Translations under genes and position numbers: made by a program
Part shown: in pieces, positions 56,236 through 64,000 of the stretch
How positions within the stretch are numbered: the first letter of the stretch is position 1
How the letters are laid out: each line of letters begins with the position of its first letter
From: Nematopogon swammerdamellus
Lineage: Eukaryota > Arthropoda > Insecta > Lepidoptera > Adelidae
Reading direction: 5' to 3'
Assembly (NCBI GenBank): GCA_946902875.1
Contig: OX336345.1
Span: forward strand, 15,221,395-15,285,394
Length of the DNA: 64,000 nucleotides
The notes under the pieces: generated by a model
Told to the model about the DNA's origin: nothing
The model's input: the letters and a program-made list of their open reading frames with translations, nothing else
Databases searched by the model: none

Positions 56236-56345
56236 GTGATAGTGTCAAATAAAATTTGGGGTGCCGACGGCGACGAGATTAGGCAAGATGTTGCGGTCAT
56301 ACTACGAGGCGCGCAGGTGCCGAAGTCGAATCTGTCCACGGGTGA

Positions 56346-58160
56346 ATGGCGCTACGGGAGCTGCGCCAAGATGACAGTATTGTTATTCTTCCTGCGGACA
56401 AAGGGAACGCCACCGTGGTACTGGACAAGGAGAAGTACGACGAGAAAATCTGTGCGATGCTAAGCACGGATAAGTACGAGCTGCTCAAGAAGTCACCCAC
56501 GCCCGGTGTCCTGCGAAAAACGATGCAACTCACGTGTGACAACAATTCGCCTATTCCGCATGAGGTAAAGATAAAAATGCGCACAAGTAATGTTCAGCCG
56601 CCTCGGCTATATGGTTTACCCAAAATACACAAAGAAGGCACTCCACTTCGACCGATAGTCAGCCAAATTGATTCTCCGACATACGCGCTCTCTAAACATC
56701 TTGCAGCTGTACTAAGCCCGCTAGTGGGCGGGACCTCGTCTTATGTTAAGGATTCGAGCCATTTTCTGGAAATACTGTCGAACATAAATGCTGAGCCAGA
56801 CCATATCATTGTGAGTTTTGATGTCGAATCACTGTACACTAATGTGCCTATCGGAGACGCACTACAGGTCATTGAACAATTACTAAAAGAAAATGACATA
56901 TCCATAGGTTACATAGCACTCTTAAAACATGTACTAGAGACAACATATTTTTTATGGAATGGCCAATATTACAGACAAACAGACGGCGTGGCGATGGGCT
57001 CTCCGGTGGCCCCAGTAGTGGCGAACCTTTATATGGAGTTTTTTGAACAACTCGCCCTCGGGACAGCAGAAAAGACACCGAGCCTATGGATCCGGTATGT
57101 GGATGATGTTTTTGCCATCTGGACACACGGCATGGATGAGCTACAGGCATTCCTGGAACACCTAAATACGGTACATGCACAAATAAAATTCACGATGGAA
57201 TTAGAGAAAAACTGTGCTCTGGCGTTCCTGGATGTGCTGGTAATTCGGAAGGAGGACGGTTCTTTCGGCAGTACAGTGTACAGGAAACCCACCCACACAA
57301 ACCGGTATTTACACGCAACTTCGCACCACCACCCGGCGCATCTGCAGTCTGTGGCGAAGTCACTATTACAGCGTGCACAACGGCTGTGTGATGCTGACCA
57401 TCTGACCGAGGAAACCACATTAGTTCATCGTGTCCTAAAAGAAAATGGATATGGCTCACAGTTTAGAAAAATGAAGACGCGAAAAAAGAAACTGGTGGCG
57501 GATGTGAAGCGACTTTCTGCCTACATGCCGTACGTACGTGGTGTAACAGACCGAATAGCGAAACTTCTTAGGAAGAAGAGCATACAGACGGTGTTACACC
57601 CGCATCGCAAGATTTCAAGCATGCTGCGATCGGCTAAGGACAGGCTGCCGCTACAATCATCAGGGGTATACAAGATACCGTGTTCCTGCGGAAAATCTTA
57701 CATAGGACAGACAAAACGGAGTGTCAGTACAAGGGTTACCGAACATATTCGAGCGGTCAAGAAAGGTCAAGCGGATAAGTCAGCGATTTGTGACCACATC
57801 GACTCCGGACAAAATCATTGGATTAGATTCGATCAGGTGAAGATTCTCGCCACCGAAAAACGACATCTGCCACGTATTGTCCGTGAGTCGATAGAAATTG
57901 CCAAACACGACAACTTTAACCGCGAAGACTCGTTCAAGATCTCGCCGATATGGAAGCCGGTACTGGCGACGCTGCAGTCAAGACAGAACCGAAGCGACGA
58001 TGTCATAGAGCTCGACACCGTCAGCAATTTCTGTAGGTCCGAAGAAGCAAGGAACGCAGCGAATCCGGAAGTGATACCTACCCACCACTACAATTTGCGA
58101 AGCAGGCGAGCTCCTGTCAGTGACGTGCTGGCTGCCGGAGGAGCTAGCACGTCCTCTTGA
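56346..58160 (+). CDS. Penelope-like element polyprotein (reverse transcriptase + GIY-YIG endonuclease), right copy
   Basis: 604 codons open from an internal Met to the stop at 58160. Domains in order: ILPADKGNATVV (residues 14-25, start of the RT region), RLYGLPKIHKEGTPLRPIVS (87-106), FDVESLYTNVP (158-168, catalytic motif A), GVAMGSPVAPVVANLY (214-229), YVDD (251-254, catalytic motif C), LAFLDVL (292-298), YRKPTHTNRYLH (312-323). The C-terminal GIY-YIG nuclease is GVYKIPCSC (440-448), YIGQTKRS (452-459), EH (466-467), then DH, and a probable catalytic ESIEI near 514. This architecture defines Penelope-like elements with an endonuclease. In-frame TGA directly precedes the Met, while the family's N-terminal continuation (KSNLSTGEW) is in another frame just upstream. 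So a 1-bp shift separates it, and the true protein would be longer. The C-terminal catalytic domains are intact. Confidence 0.9.
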   Translation: MALRELRQDDSIVILPADKGNATVVLDKEKYDEKICAMLSTDKYELLKKSPTPGVLRKTMQLTCDNNSPIPHEVKIKMRTSNVQPPRLYGLPKIHKEGTPLRPIVSQIDSPTYALSKHLAAVLSPLVGGTSSYVKDSSHFLEILSNINAEPDHIIVSFDVESLYTNVPIGDALQVIEQLLKENDISIGYIALLKHVLETTYFLWNGQYYRQTDGVAMGSPVAPVVANLYMEFFEQLALGTAEKTPSLWIRYVDDVFAIWTHGMDELQAFLEHLNTVHAQIKFTMELEKNCALAFLDVLVIRKEDGSFGSTVYRKPTHTNRYLHATSHHHPAHLQSVAKSLLQRAQRLCDADHLTEETTLVHRVLKENGYGSQFRKMKTRKKKLVADVKRLSAYMPYVRGVTDRIAKLLRKKSIQTVLHPHRKISSMLRSAKDRLPLQSSGVYKIPCSCGKSYIGQTKRSVSTRVTEHIRAVKKGQADKSAICDHIDSGQNHWIRFDQVKILATEKRHLPRIVRESIEIAKHDNFNREDSFKISPIWKPVLATLQSRQNRSDDVIELDTVSNFCRSEEARNAANPEVIPTHHYNLRSRRAPVSDVLAAGGASTSS

Positions 58161-58200
58161 GAACGGGTCCCATAGAGGACTCGAAACGTCGAGCTGCAGC
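58154..58200 (+). ncRNA. Hammerhead-like motif, right Penelope copy
   Basis: CTCTTGAGAAC is followed by a 7-bp stem (CGGGTCC / GGACTCG, loop CATAGA) and then GAAACGTC, the layout CUGANGA-stem II-GAAA of a hammerhead ribozyme. Penelope-like elements are known to carry hammerheads near their ends. The first core strand fits poorly (UUGAGAAC instead of CUGAUGA) and helix I is not obvious, so this is either a degenerate or a non-canonical motif. The ORF stop codon TGA (58158-58160) lies inside it. Confidence 0.4.
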
Positions 58201-58260
58201 GATGCGCTCGCCATTATCGCACCGGTAAGCCGAGTTCATTATTTAAAATGTGTTCCAGAG

Positions 58261-58434
58261 TCCAATTCTCTTAGACAAATCCATTTTACAAGTTTAGTGA
58301 TTTTTTTTCGTATCAATACTAATAATAAATCTGTATGGTACGGTCATGGAGTAAGTTACTTTGTTTTATGAGATACTGTGTTTGTAGAATCTATGTATTA
58401 TACTAAAACTAAATTGATGATTTTTAGAAATCTT
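58261..58434. other. Flank of the Penelope pair
   Basis: AT-rich DNA with no recognised feature; it continues the pre-insertion sequence. Confidence 0.3.
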
Positions 58435-58560
58435 TTCTGTATGTATGTTCCTCCATAATAACTCTTGAACCTATCATTCGAATTCGATGAAACTTAGTAC
58501 AAACACATTTTAACTATACAGGATACAGGATAAGCTGTAATAAGGTACGTAACAATTCGT
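58435..58560 (-). repeat. Interspersed repeat matching 18831-19095
   Basis: TATGTATGTTCCTCCATAAT, AACTCTTGAACCTATCATTC and GAATTCGATGAAACTTAGTA mirror GTTTAATTGAATTCGGATGA ... AGAGTTATGGAGGAAGATAC of the plus copy. Confidence 0.6.
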
Positions 58561-59411
58561 ATAACTTTTATGTTTCACTGGGATAGTTTCTCCGCTTCTA
58601 TGGTCAAAGCGAGGGTCACAGCCCATTGTGCGAATTGGCAGAGAAGCGATCTCAGTTTTCGAAGCTCGAAATATAGTAAGTAAGTACTCTGCTCTGTTCA
58701 GTTGGGCAGATAAAATTGTATGATATTTCCTTCGATCATAAAAAATAACTATTTTTTCTGTCTACGGATATTTCTATGAAGCAGCCAAATCGTTCACCAA
58801 TTATAATTTATTATTACAACGTGTCATAATCAAAGAGTTTGTAGCGCAGCGACGTAATACAAACTCTTTGGTCATAATATTACAATCTAGCACCGATAAA
58901 AAAAATTAAAAATAAAAATACTTAGGTAATGTTCTCCTTCTCTTACGCCGCGGGCTAAAAACATCCAATATAAGTTATAATATAATATGGTCGGATTTTC
59001 GGGGGACATTCCAGGGTCAAACTATCACAACATATTTTTCAAGCAATATTTTTTTTTATTTTATTTCATTCACTTTAAATAAATTTTATTGACCTAATAA
59101 TATTGTTATAAACCCTTACTTAATAATTGAAAATTATAATTATTTATATATTAATATTTATAGACAATTTTTTATTTTTGATTACTATAAGTACAGAAAA
59201 AAAAGTAATGTCATCTGACATTATGCACTATGGCGTCTATCGCGAGTATTTTTATTCTGCTGTTGGCAGTCTGATACGGGTAGCGGATTTCTTTTTCCTC
59301 TGTGCTCTGTCCAACCATATATACCGGTAATCTGTGTGTCCGACGCAACCGCCGTGCAGGTACGTGCAACGTAACTTCATTGAGTGCCGCCGGTGAAGAA
59401 ATTTAAGAAAA

Positions 59412-59864
59412 ATGAATAAACGCCAACGGAGTGTGAGCCCTCCGAAGTCTCCATCTATTTTGGAAGGATATAAACATTATTTTAAGAGGAAGCGAAGCTC
59501 TTCGCCATTGAAGGCACCGGCGGCGGACCCCACATCACCACCTCCTGCGCAACCACCCGCCGCAAGATCCAAGTCAACGTCGCCGCCGCCGTCATGCACT
59601 TATTCGCCCTCGCCGCGGCAATCGCCACGTTCGTCGCCACCTACGTCGCCGCCGCAGTCGCCACGGTCGTCTCCGCCGAAAGATGCATGTAGTTGCGAAA
59701 AACTTAAAAATATGTCTGCGCTACCAGTTGACTCTCGTAACGACATATTTGGAAAGTTGGTGGCTGAGGAATTAAAAATAGTACCCCCGTGTGCTCGTAC
59801 TCACGTATTCGTGGAGGTATTAAAATTAATACATCAGTATAGAAATGTACATCATACATTTTGA
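59412..59864 (+). CDS. Ser/Pro-rich protein with BESS-like C-terminus, carried by the hAT-like element
   Basis: 150 codons. Residues 1-95 are low-complexity and basic, with many SP dipeptides (RSVSPPKSPSIL, KRKRSSSPLK, repeated SPRSSPP), which looks like a disordered, phosphorylatable nuclear segment with a KRKR-type nuclear signal. Residues about 105-145 (SRNDIFGKLVAEELKIVPPC, ARTHVFVEVLKLIHQYR) form an amphipathic helical pair resembling the BESS protein-interaction motif. That assignment is by eye and uncertain. A TATATA lies about 95 bp upstream of the ATG. The last codons (VHHTF, stop) fall at the exact centre of a 276-bp inverted duplication (59727-60002), so the original C-terminus may have been replaced. 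Inside the transposon it could be an accessory factor for the transposase, by analogy with two-gene transposons; that role is inferred. Confidence 0.55.
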   Translation: MNKRQRSVSPPKSPSILEGYKHYFKRKRSSSPLKAPAADPTSPPPAQPPAARSKSTSPPPSCTYSPSPRQSPRSSPPTSPPQSPRSSPPKDACSCEKLKNMSALPVDSRNDIFGKLVAEELKIVPPCARTHVFVEVLKLIHQYRNVHHTF

Positions 59865-60002
59865 TGTATATTTCTATACAGATGTAATAATTTTAATACC
59901 TCGTATAATAGCTCGTACCCACTACCCTACCACACTACGTATTCGTGGAGGTCCAAGTTCCTCAGCCACCAACTTTCCAAATATGGCGTTAAGAGAGTCA
60001 AC
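59727..60002. repeat. Inverted duplication of the gene's 3' end
   Basis: GTTGACTCTCGTAACGACAT, ATTTGGAAAGTTGGTGGCTG and AGGAATTAAAAATAGTACCC on the left are mirrored on the right by CCTCAGCCACCAACTTTCCA and AATATGGCGTTAAGAGAGTC. The inner ~45 bp (GAGGTATTAAAATTAATACA + TC) are almost perfectly paired. The stop codon at 59862-59864 sits at the dyad centre. Confidence 0.88.
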
Positions 60003-60463
60003 ATCAATAAAAATAATATGTATAAAATGTTTGTTTTAATTATAAGTAGGTTGCCTACTTTGTAAAAATTACAAAATTTTATAATTAAAATGGCTAGATT
60101 GACTTATTGGTACGTAACGGACATAAATTGGTTTAAGTAGGTACACATGACAATGCGGTTACGGCGGCAAAAACTGCTGCTCGACATTTTGACACCCCTC
60201 ATGGGTGTGATCAAGCGTGTGCCTGCCTGCGGGGAGATGGATACGTCAGTGGTCCCTCGCCAATGTCCAAGGTGGCTGTTGTGGCTGACGTACTTCTGGT
60301 TGCGGGTTTGCTGCGTGCTGTATTTCTTCCGACGCACAAAATACACTGACCGAGTCAACACATCTGCTGTGTGCCTTTTATTTTGCATTTCTCTGAAATT
60401 CGGTCTTCATCTTATCCAACACAGGTCTTCAAACAGGAGACACTTGGTACGAGTCCTCGTAGT

Positions 60464-60950
60464 TTTTTTTTTTTTTTATGGAACCTGACATGGTTGGCTA
60501 CATCACCTACAACATCCGTGATGTCAGCCCATAACACAGGGTGAACTAGGTGCCATGTCAGTGCTTCCCTTCATTTCATGTCGGCTACACTAAACTGGAC
60601 GGAAAACACGAACTATTTACATAGCCGTTTCGACCGACGTTTCGTTCAGTGCGGTGGTACCAAGCCGGCCGGGATAAACCCTACCACCTAGTAAGGTAAG
60701 AAGGGAAGGGACCTACAGTTTAACGTGAGATCCGAACCACGGTCAGCCTCCAACGGTCGAGCGGTCACCCATCCAATCACTGACCGCGCTCAGCGTTGCT
60801 TAATAACAGTTGACTAACCAACCGCGCCACTGAGCTACCGAGGCTGACGAATTTTCTTATCCCTTAGTCGACTTTTACGACATGCGACGGGGAGAGATGC
60901 AGTGGGGCTATTCTTTTTAAGTACCGACCCCACACGGTACACACGGTATA
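60464..60950 (-). mobile_element. Longest SINE copy: repeat-D head + tRNA/5S head + body, inside the hAT element
   Basis: Minus strand, 5' to 3': ACCGTGTGGGGTCGGTACTT, GCATCTCTCCCCGTCGCATG, GACTAAGGGATAAG; then GTCAGCCTCGGTAGCTCAGT, 5S-like GGTCAGTGATTGGATGGGTG, box B-like GGTTCGGATCTC; then the whole body to TGTCAGGTTCCATAAAAAAA. Both head modules are therefore present in series. TAGTT occurs on both sides (60467 and 60951 regions) and may be the target duplication. Confidence 0.85.
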
Positions 60951-61032
60951 GTTGAAGTTCTTGTGCATGCATATCTCGATGGATTCACGCATGACACGTT
61001 GCGATGCTCAGGTACAATGATGCCTGATCTCC

Positions 61033-62460
61033 TTATTCTCTACTATTGAAATATACGATTAACAATTTCTCCAAATTTTCTGAAGTCAGACTCGTTCTTC
61101 TATCATTCAGGAGCCATTTGTGTGCCGAAAACGATCTTTCACAGTCGACCGATGTTAGTGTGGCAAATTTAAATGCCTCCATAGGTATGTCTTCATACCA
61201 GAAAAGCAATGAGTTGTTTGAAATTTTGTATTTAATGCTTTGAACGACATTCAGATCAGGGTTCCTTTTTAGTACGCTTGCGTGTTTGCTTTTTAATACG
61301 GTCCTTAGAGGTTCTGGCAGAATATTAATATTTTCATCAATTTTCTGCAATAAGTTGAATGTTTCATGTATTGATAATGAAGATGATTGTAACTGTTTTA
61401 TTGTTGCTGGAATAAATTTAAAACTTTGTGTAACAATTTGGATCTCCTGTCTAATTTGTGTGTTAGCCATTATGTCTTGGCATTGTGCGATCGCCGCACT
61501 ATCTGTATTTCTAAAAGTCATAACGACTTCGCGTACGTTATCGTAGTGATCATTATAATAGGACACTGCTTCTAGCCAAGTTCCCCAACGAGAGATTACT
61601 GGTTTAGGAGGGAGTGGTAACTGTGGATTTATACGTTTAAATTCTTTCACACGTGATGGTGCTTTTAGAAATACTTTTTTCATATTATTTATAAAATTAT
61701 CAACGTTTGGAAAGTTTTTCCGCACCTCTTCAGCAACTCGGTGTAAACCGTGGACTACGCACGTTACGTGCATGATTCGTGGATACTTTGTTTTTATTTG
61801 TTTTCCTGCGTTCAGCATGTAGCTCACAGAATCACTTGTAAACATAATAATATTTTTGAAATTGTTCTCAGCCAAGTCGCCCCACAAACTTGAAAGTGAA
61901 TCTTCGAAAAATTGAAAAATTACGGATCCAGATACTTTTTCCACAATTTTAGAGGCTACTAAATTGCATTTTGCTGGCGCGTTTCTGTTTAGTGAGGTCA
62001 CAAGTAAATGAACGACTTTTCGACCTAGCACATCCATTGTTTCATCTATACTTGTCCAGAAAAAACCTTCTTTGAGATCGTCTTGAATTTTTTCCATCTT
62101 ATATTGAAACGCCTTATTGAGAAAGTGTTTCCTTAGCCACGATTCTTCAGGGATTGTCTGTCCGATGCAATATTTTCTTAAAAAATCTCTAAAATGTCGA
62201 TTGTTCAGTTTTATCCAAGGAATGTTGGCGCAAATCATCATCATTGCAAGATCAAAAAAAAAATCTTGCTGATTCATTCCTCTCACTTTACTTTCATGCG
62301 CAATTGAGCTTATGTGTTTTTCGACATTTGACTTTCTTGAACAATGAATCAGTATATTGCACACGTTGCATTGTACCTGCCCATTATGAAAATTCAGCTC
62401 AGGATAATCCCTTATCCACCTGTTAACCGTGTCTTCACGGGGCACTCTCCGGGGTGGCAT
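61033..62460 (-). CDS. hAT-family transposase (BED-type zinc finger), apparently intact
   Basis: 475 codons from the Met at 62460 (MPPRRVPREDTVNRW); an upstream in-frame Met at 62529 would add 23 hydrophobic residues not typical of the family. Features: a BED-like zinc finger C31-x2-C34 ... H49 ... H55; a catalytic-core start WTSIDETMD (Asp139); FTSDSVSYMLNAG (Asp210); the hAT C-x2-H motif CVVH (234-237); SRWGTW (290-295, the RW motif); and the C-terminal dimerisation block DCERSFSAHKWLLNDRR (439-455) with LEKLLIVYFN. It would bind the element's ends and cut and paste it in the nucleus. The gene lies between matching terminal repeats and a CpG-rich promoter-like block (62640-62870) precedes it. 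No stop or frameshift was seen. A domesticated host gene of this type (CGGBP1-like proteins derive from the same source) is the alternative. Confidence 0.85.
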   Translation of the reverse strand: MPPRRVPREDTVNRWIRDYPELNFHNGQVQCNVCNILIHCSRKSNVEKHISSIAHESKVRGMNQQDFFFDLAMMMICANIPWIKLNNRHFRDFLRKYCIGQTIPEESWLRKHFLNKAFQYKMEKIQDDLKEGFFWTSIDETMDVLGRKVVHLLVTSLNRNAPAKCNLVASKIVEKVSGSVIFQFFEDSLSSLWGDLAENNFKNIIMFTSDSVSYMLNAGKQIKTKYPRIMHVTCVVHGLHRVAEEVRKNFPNVDNFINNMKKVFLKAPSRVKEFKRINPQLPLPPKPVISRWGTWLEAVSYYNDHYDNVREVVMTFRNTDSAAIAQCQDIMANTQIRQEIQIVTQSFKFIPATIKQLQSSSLSIHETFNLLQKIDENINILPEPLRTVLKSKHASVLKRNPDLNVVQSIKYKISNNSLLFWYEDIPMEAFKFATLTSVDCERSFSAHKWLLNDRRTSLTSENLEKLLIVYFNSRE

Positions 62461-62639
62461 GTTTTTTTTTACACAAATTTGCAAGAACAAACACTTATTA
62501 TCCAAATATAATATGAATACTAAAATCACATCTGTAAACGAGAAAAACGAGATTTCAGTGAAAAGCAGACATTTTTATTATTAACAAGTTGCTAAGCGAC
62601 GTTTTTTACATTATTTGATTTTTGACATTTTACAAATGT

Positions 62640-62870
62640 ATTCTTTTCCTGCCTGTCGCGAACACACATCTAATGCGATGCGACGCTCGATCGCGCCCGC
62701 GCCGCGCCGCCGTGTGTAGGTAGGAACTGTATGCTCCTCGAATACTACACACTACACAGGCACATGAATAGGGAAGGTACCCTTTTCTATTCATGTGAAA
62801 GGTGCGACCGCGTGGAGGCGATGCGGCAAAGCTTCCATGTGCGCCGCGCCGGCGCGCGCGCCATTTAAAT
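62640..62870 (-). promoter_or_regulatory. CpG-rich block upstream of the hAT transposase
   Basis: CGATGCGACGCTCGATCGCG, CCCGCGCCGCGCCGCCG and, at the far side, GCGCCGCGCCGGCGCGCGCG in otherwise AT-rich transposon DNA. Its position 180-400 bp upstream of the transposase start suggests its promoter. Confidence 0.35.
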
Positions 62871-63059
62871 TTTTCCAAAGATTATCAAACAATATTATTA
62901 CCTGTCTCTTTAGTAGGTTAGTAGGTTAATAGGTAGTAGTTAGTAGGTTAGTTAGGTTTTATTTTCTAAAGAAATTGGTACCTAGTTTGAATTCGGCATT
63001 TTCGAAAATTGTGGATACCTACATTTTGTAAGCTAGTTTACATTACGGAGAAGGCATTT

Positions 63060-63175
63060 AACCTTCTTACTTTTAAATATACTTTTATTAACAGGTATAT
63101 TTTAAAAGTATATTTAAAACTTATAAATATGAAAGAATTAATAAGTAGTACTTATTAATACTTTCATATTAAGTA
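63060..63175. repeat. Two subterminal hairpins of the hAT-like element
   Basis: AAATATACTTTTATTAACAG is mirrored by TTTTAAAAGTATATTT, and AATATGAAAGAATTAATAAG is mirrored perfectly by CTTATTAATACTTTCATATT. Subterminal hairpins and repeats are common binding or structural features near transposon ends. Confidence 0.75.
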
Positions 63176-63263
63176 TTAGGTATAATTATATTATGGCGCG
63201 ACGCGCGCGGCAATGCGAATGCGGCCCTGGAATGTCCCCCACAATCCGACCTTTGTAATATAA

Positions 63264-63773
63264 CCAATACATCATCCTTTCAATTAAAACGTCATTTCAC
63301 AATTTTATTATAAACAAGTTTTTAATAAAATATACCCTGTCCAAACAAAATATTAAAAGTAATTAATATTTAACACGGTCATGATAAACTTTATCAACAA
63401 GATGGCCCTGTTAATCGGAAGATCGTTTCAACAGTCGTTCACGAAACTAATTTGTCATTCAGGATGTTGGCCAAACTAGTCTCGGGGTTAAAATGGCCAA
63501 TATCAATGTCAAGTTTAAATTATGCTATCAAATTGATGACGCCATGTGACCATATGCAAATCTATGTGTCAGTGAGAAACGAGAAGCGCAAAGACCTTTA
63601 TAGGAAGTGGTGTGTTGGCTTAGTCAATTCAGAATTTGGGATAGCATTTTTTGCGATTAACTCATCATTGTGGGCGATTAGGTATGTGCTAATCAATCAG
63701 TTACATAAACCAATAGCCTTGAGTCTTTTAAAGTAGAATAGCTTACTTTACCTACATCAAACTATAAAATATT
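63264..63773. other. Flank of the hAT-like element
   Basis: No recognised domain. A 94-codon plus frame at 63452-63736 (mixed hydrophobic, no repeat) has no signature that I recognise; it could be a chance frame. Confidence 0.3.
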
Positions 63774-64000
63774 TGTCAGCCTCGATAGCTCAGTGGTGCA
63801 GACAGTCGCTATTGAATGTTAAGCAACGCTGGGTGCGGTCAGTACTTGGATGGGTGACCGCTGACCGTTGGAGGCTGACCGAGGTTCGGATTCCTCGTAA
63901 AACTGTAGGTCCCTTCCCTCCTAATCTTACTTGGTGGTAGGGTTTAACCCGCCCGGGTTGGTACCACCGCACTGAATGAAACGTCGGTCTAAACGGCTAT
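63774..64000 (+). mobile_element. tRNA/5S SINE, cut by the window end
   Basis: TTGTCAGCCTCGATAGCTCA (tRNA-like A box), GTTAAGCAACGCTGGGTGCG and AGTACTTGGATGGGTGACCG (5S-like), GAGGTTCGGATTCCTCG (box B-like), then the body to ACGTCGGTCTAAACGGCTAT at the last base. Confidence 0.9.

Larger units (their letters stand above)
54414..58246. mobile_element. Penelope-like elements, head-to-head pair
   Basis: Two 5'-truncated copies of one Penelope-like retroelement in opposite orientation meet near 56236. The left copy (54414-56235, minus) and the right copy (56236-58246, plus) are almost identical at the nucleotide level where they overlap. The pair as a whole is flanked by the 13-bp direct repeat AATGTGTTCCAGA (54401-54413 and 58247-58259), so both halves seem to have gone in as one event. 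The left copy has about 30 bp more at its 3' end. Confidence 0.9.
58986..63255. mobile_element. hAT-like DNA transposon, 4.27 kb, with two genes
   Basis: Terminal inverted repeats: the left end has GGTCGGATTTTCGGGGGACA + TTCCAGGG (58989 onward); the right end read inward has CAAAGGTCGGATTGTGGGGG + ACATTCCAGGG (63255 backward). The outer right end starts CAAAG, fitting the hAT pattern; the left outer end reads TATGG. TAATATAA flanks both sides (58978-58985 and 63256-63263), the 8-bp duplication expected for hAT. Inside are a small Ser/Pro-rich gene (+) and a hAT transposase gene (-), tail to tail, plus a later SINE insertion (60464-60950). Confidence 0.82.

Noticed and set aside
63776..63880. 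Possible 5S rRNA gene or fragment
   Set aside because: Only the internal-promoter half of 5S is matched, it is embedded in a tRNA-like head, and the same arrangement recurs in many SINE copies.
1..64000. CRISPR arrays, operons, prokaryotic genes
   Set aside because: Nothing of this kind is present; composition, SINE/LINE content and splice-type signals indicate an animal nuclear genome.

Overview
The window looks like intron-rich, repeat-dense nuclear DNA from an insect, most probably a lepidopteran. It is AT-rich and has almost no long open reading frames outside mobile elements. It is full of repeat families I associate with moths and butterflies: the GTGCGAGTCGGACTCGCG ... ACGGAACCCTAAAAA short elements, repeats opening with TTGCCCGCGGCTTCGC, and LINE tails ending in MGEAYVQQWT-like peptides. 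The family names rest on recognition only; no search was run. The only clear host-gene piece is a first coding exon at 9611-9682 (+), which encodes a 24-residue signal peptide, ends in a GTGAGC splice donor and has a TATA box about 140 bp upstream. No later exon of that gene could be identified.

Layout. 1-9.4 kb holds scattered SINE and LINE remnants, with CpG-rich islands near 5.8 and 8.7 kb. 9.6-12.2 kb holds the signal-peptide exon, then a 1.6-kb foldback element whose two inverted ends are arrays of ~65-bp subrepeats around a LINE fragment. 14.4-15.4 kb is a dead mariner transposase. 17-23 kb is a nest of SINEs, MITEs and hairpins, including a 422-bp MITE that cleanly interrupts a SINE. 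23-33 kb is mostly intron-like, with LINE and SINE remnants. 33.05-33.66 kb is a 22-bp minisatellite. 34-53 kb holds more SINEs, LINE tails, a tandemly duplicated MITE and a 386-bp palindrome. 54.41-58.25 kb is a pair of nearly identical Penelope-like retroelements, head to head, flanked together by one 13-bp target duplication. 58.99-63.26 kb is a hAT-like DNA transposon with terminal inverted repeats and an 8-bp target duplication; it carries a full-length transposase gene and a convergent small Ser/Pro-rich gene, and a SINE has landed between them.

The most abundant family (about 18 copies on both strands) is a chimeric SINE. Its head has a tRNA-like A box, then a segment closely resembling the internal promoter of 5S rRNA, then a tRNA-like B box, then a long body ending TTTCCATAAAA. 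The same body is also joined to a different tRNA-like head and to a third, unrelated head, so head exchange seems to have occurred.

The most interesting objects are the hAT element with its extra gene (whose stop codon lies at the centre of an inverted duplication), the Penelope pair with hammerhead-like 3' ends, the tRNA/5S SINE family and the foldback element.
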